This document shows positions 14,779 through 15,102 of a stretch of DNA of 15,102 bases, one piece after another. A model generated the notes under the pieces. It saw only the letters and a program-made list of their open reading frames with translations. It made no database searches and had not been told where the DNA came from. Both the position numbers and the translations under genes were made by a program. The stretch is from NCBI GenBank assembly GCA_002684895.1, contig NYVZ01000025.1, positions 1 to 15,102 on the forward strand, given 5' to 3'. How positions within the stretch are numbered: position 1 is the first letter of the stretch; every line of letters starts with the position of its first letter. The DNA is from Pelagibacteraceae bacterium. GTDB lineage: Bacteria > Pseudomonadota > Alphaproteobacteria > Pelagibacterales > Pelagibacteraceae.

Positions 14779-15102
14779 CTAACGCTTAGTTTCTGTAATT
14801 AAAGCAACCTTTGTAAATCCATTTCCAGATAAATTACCCATAATTTCAATTACCCTTCCATAGTTTAAGTTTTTATCACCCCTAACATATATTCTAGTAT
14901 CTGTTCTATTTTTTGAGATTGCCAATAACTTTGGTACTAAATCTGAATATCCAACTCTTGTATCTTGAATAAATATTTCACCTTTCGCATTAATTGAAAC
15001 AGTTAAAGGTTCTTTATCATCTGGCAAAGAGTCTGCATTGGTCTCCGGTAGATTTACAGGGACGCCAACAGTTAACATTGGAGCTGTGACCATAAAAACA
15101 AT
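14779..15102 (-). CDS. tolR: Tol-Pal system proton-channel subunit TolR (ExbD family), 5' end outside window
   Basis: TolR and TolQ form the inner-membrane proton channel that powers TolA. The right edge cuts this gene. The visible 107 residues open in frame with IVFMVTAPMLTVGVPVNLPE, the end of the single membrane segment and the conserved FMVTAP-L motif. The ExbD/TolR periplasmic domain follows: PLTVSINAKGEIFIQDTRVG, then RIYVRGDKNLNYGRVIEIMG and GFTKVALITE. The conserved membrane Asp and the start codon lie beyond the edge. The internal Met at 15091-15093 is not the start, because the membrane segment continues upstream of it. tolQ is expected next, outside the window. Confidence 0.93.
   Translation of the reverse strand: MVFMVTAPMLTVGVPVNLPETNADSLPDDKEPLTVSINAKGEIFIQDTRVGYSDLVPKLLAISKNRTDTRIYVRGDKNLNYGRVIEIMGNLSGNGFTKVALITETKR

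Overview
The window is AT-rich and carries compactly packed genes, all read from the minus strand. It looks like a streamlined alphaproteobacterium, most plausibly of the Pelagibacterales (SAR11) type. The evidence is the low GC, the lysine/asparagine-rich proteins, gene gaps of a few bases or overlaps, the tolR-tolA-tolB-pal-cpoB-tilS-ftsH order, and a dihydropteroate synthase with the N-terminal extension typical of Alphaproteobacteria. The assignment rests on recognition of sequence and gene order, not on a search.

In transcription order (right to left), the first block is cell-envelope machinery. It holds the 3' part of tolR (cut by the right edge), tolA, tolB, the lipoprotein gene pal and cpoB (ybgF). 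These encode the trans-envelope Tol-Pal system, which tightens the outer membrane at division. pal has a 93-bp upstream gap with a good Shine-Dalgarno sequence and a possible promoter, and it is followed by a strong Rho-independent terminator, so it may be expressed partly on its own. cpoB overlaps tilS (tRNA-Ile lysidine synthetase) by 38 bp.

The second block is housekeeping: ftsH (membrane AAA+ metalloprotease), folP (folate), glmM (UDP-GlcNAc precursor), thiD (HMP/HMP-P kinase for thiamine) and purA (AMP synthesis). folP, glmM, thiD and purA are joined by 1-bp and 4-bp overlaps and a zero-base junction, so they are almost certainly co-transcribed and translationally coupled. The run ends at a weak terminator that overlaps the purA stop codon.

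The left 3.4 kb is the accessory part. A 201-bp leader is followed by one uninterrupted minus-strand reading frame of 1143 codons that runs off the left edge without a stop. It encodes the N-terminal part of a large secreted surface protein. The order is a signal peptide, a filamentous-haemagglutinin-type two-partner-secretion (TPS) domain, an Asn/Ser/Thr/Gly-rich beta-helix-like stretch, and a roughly 260-residue glycine-rich domain of the kind also seen in ALK/LTK receptors. At least two autotransporter-associated beta-strand (PATR) repeats and one degenerate copy follow. This composite adhesin, with a structured 5' leader and sited beside core metabolic genes in a streamlined genome, is the most interesting object in the window. 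No RNA genes, CRISPR arrays, insertion sequences or phage genes were seen.
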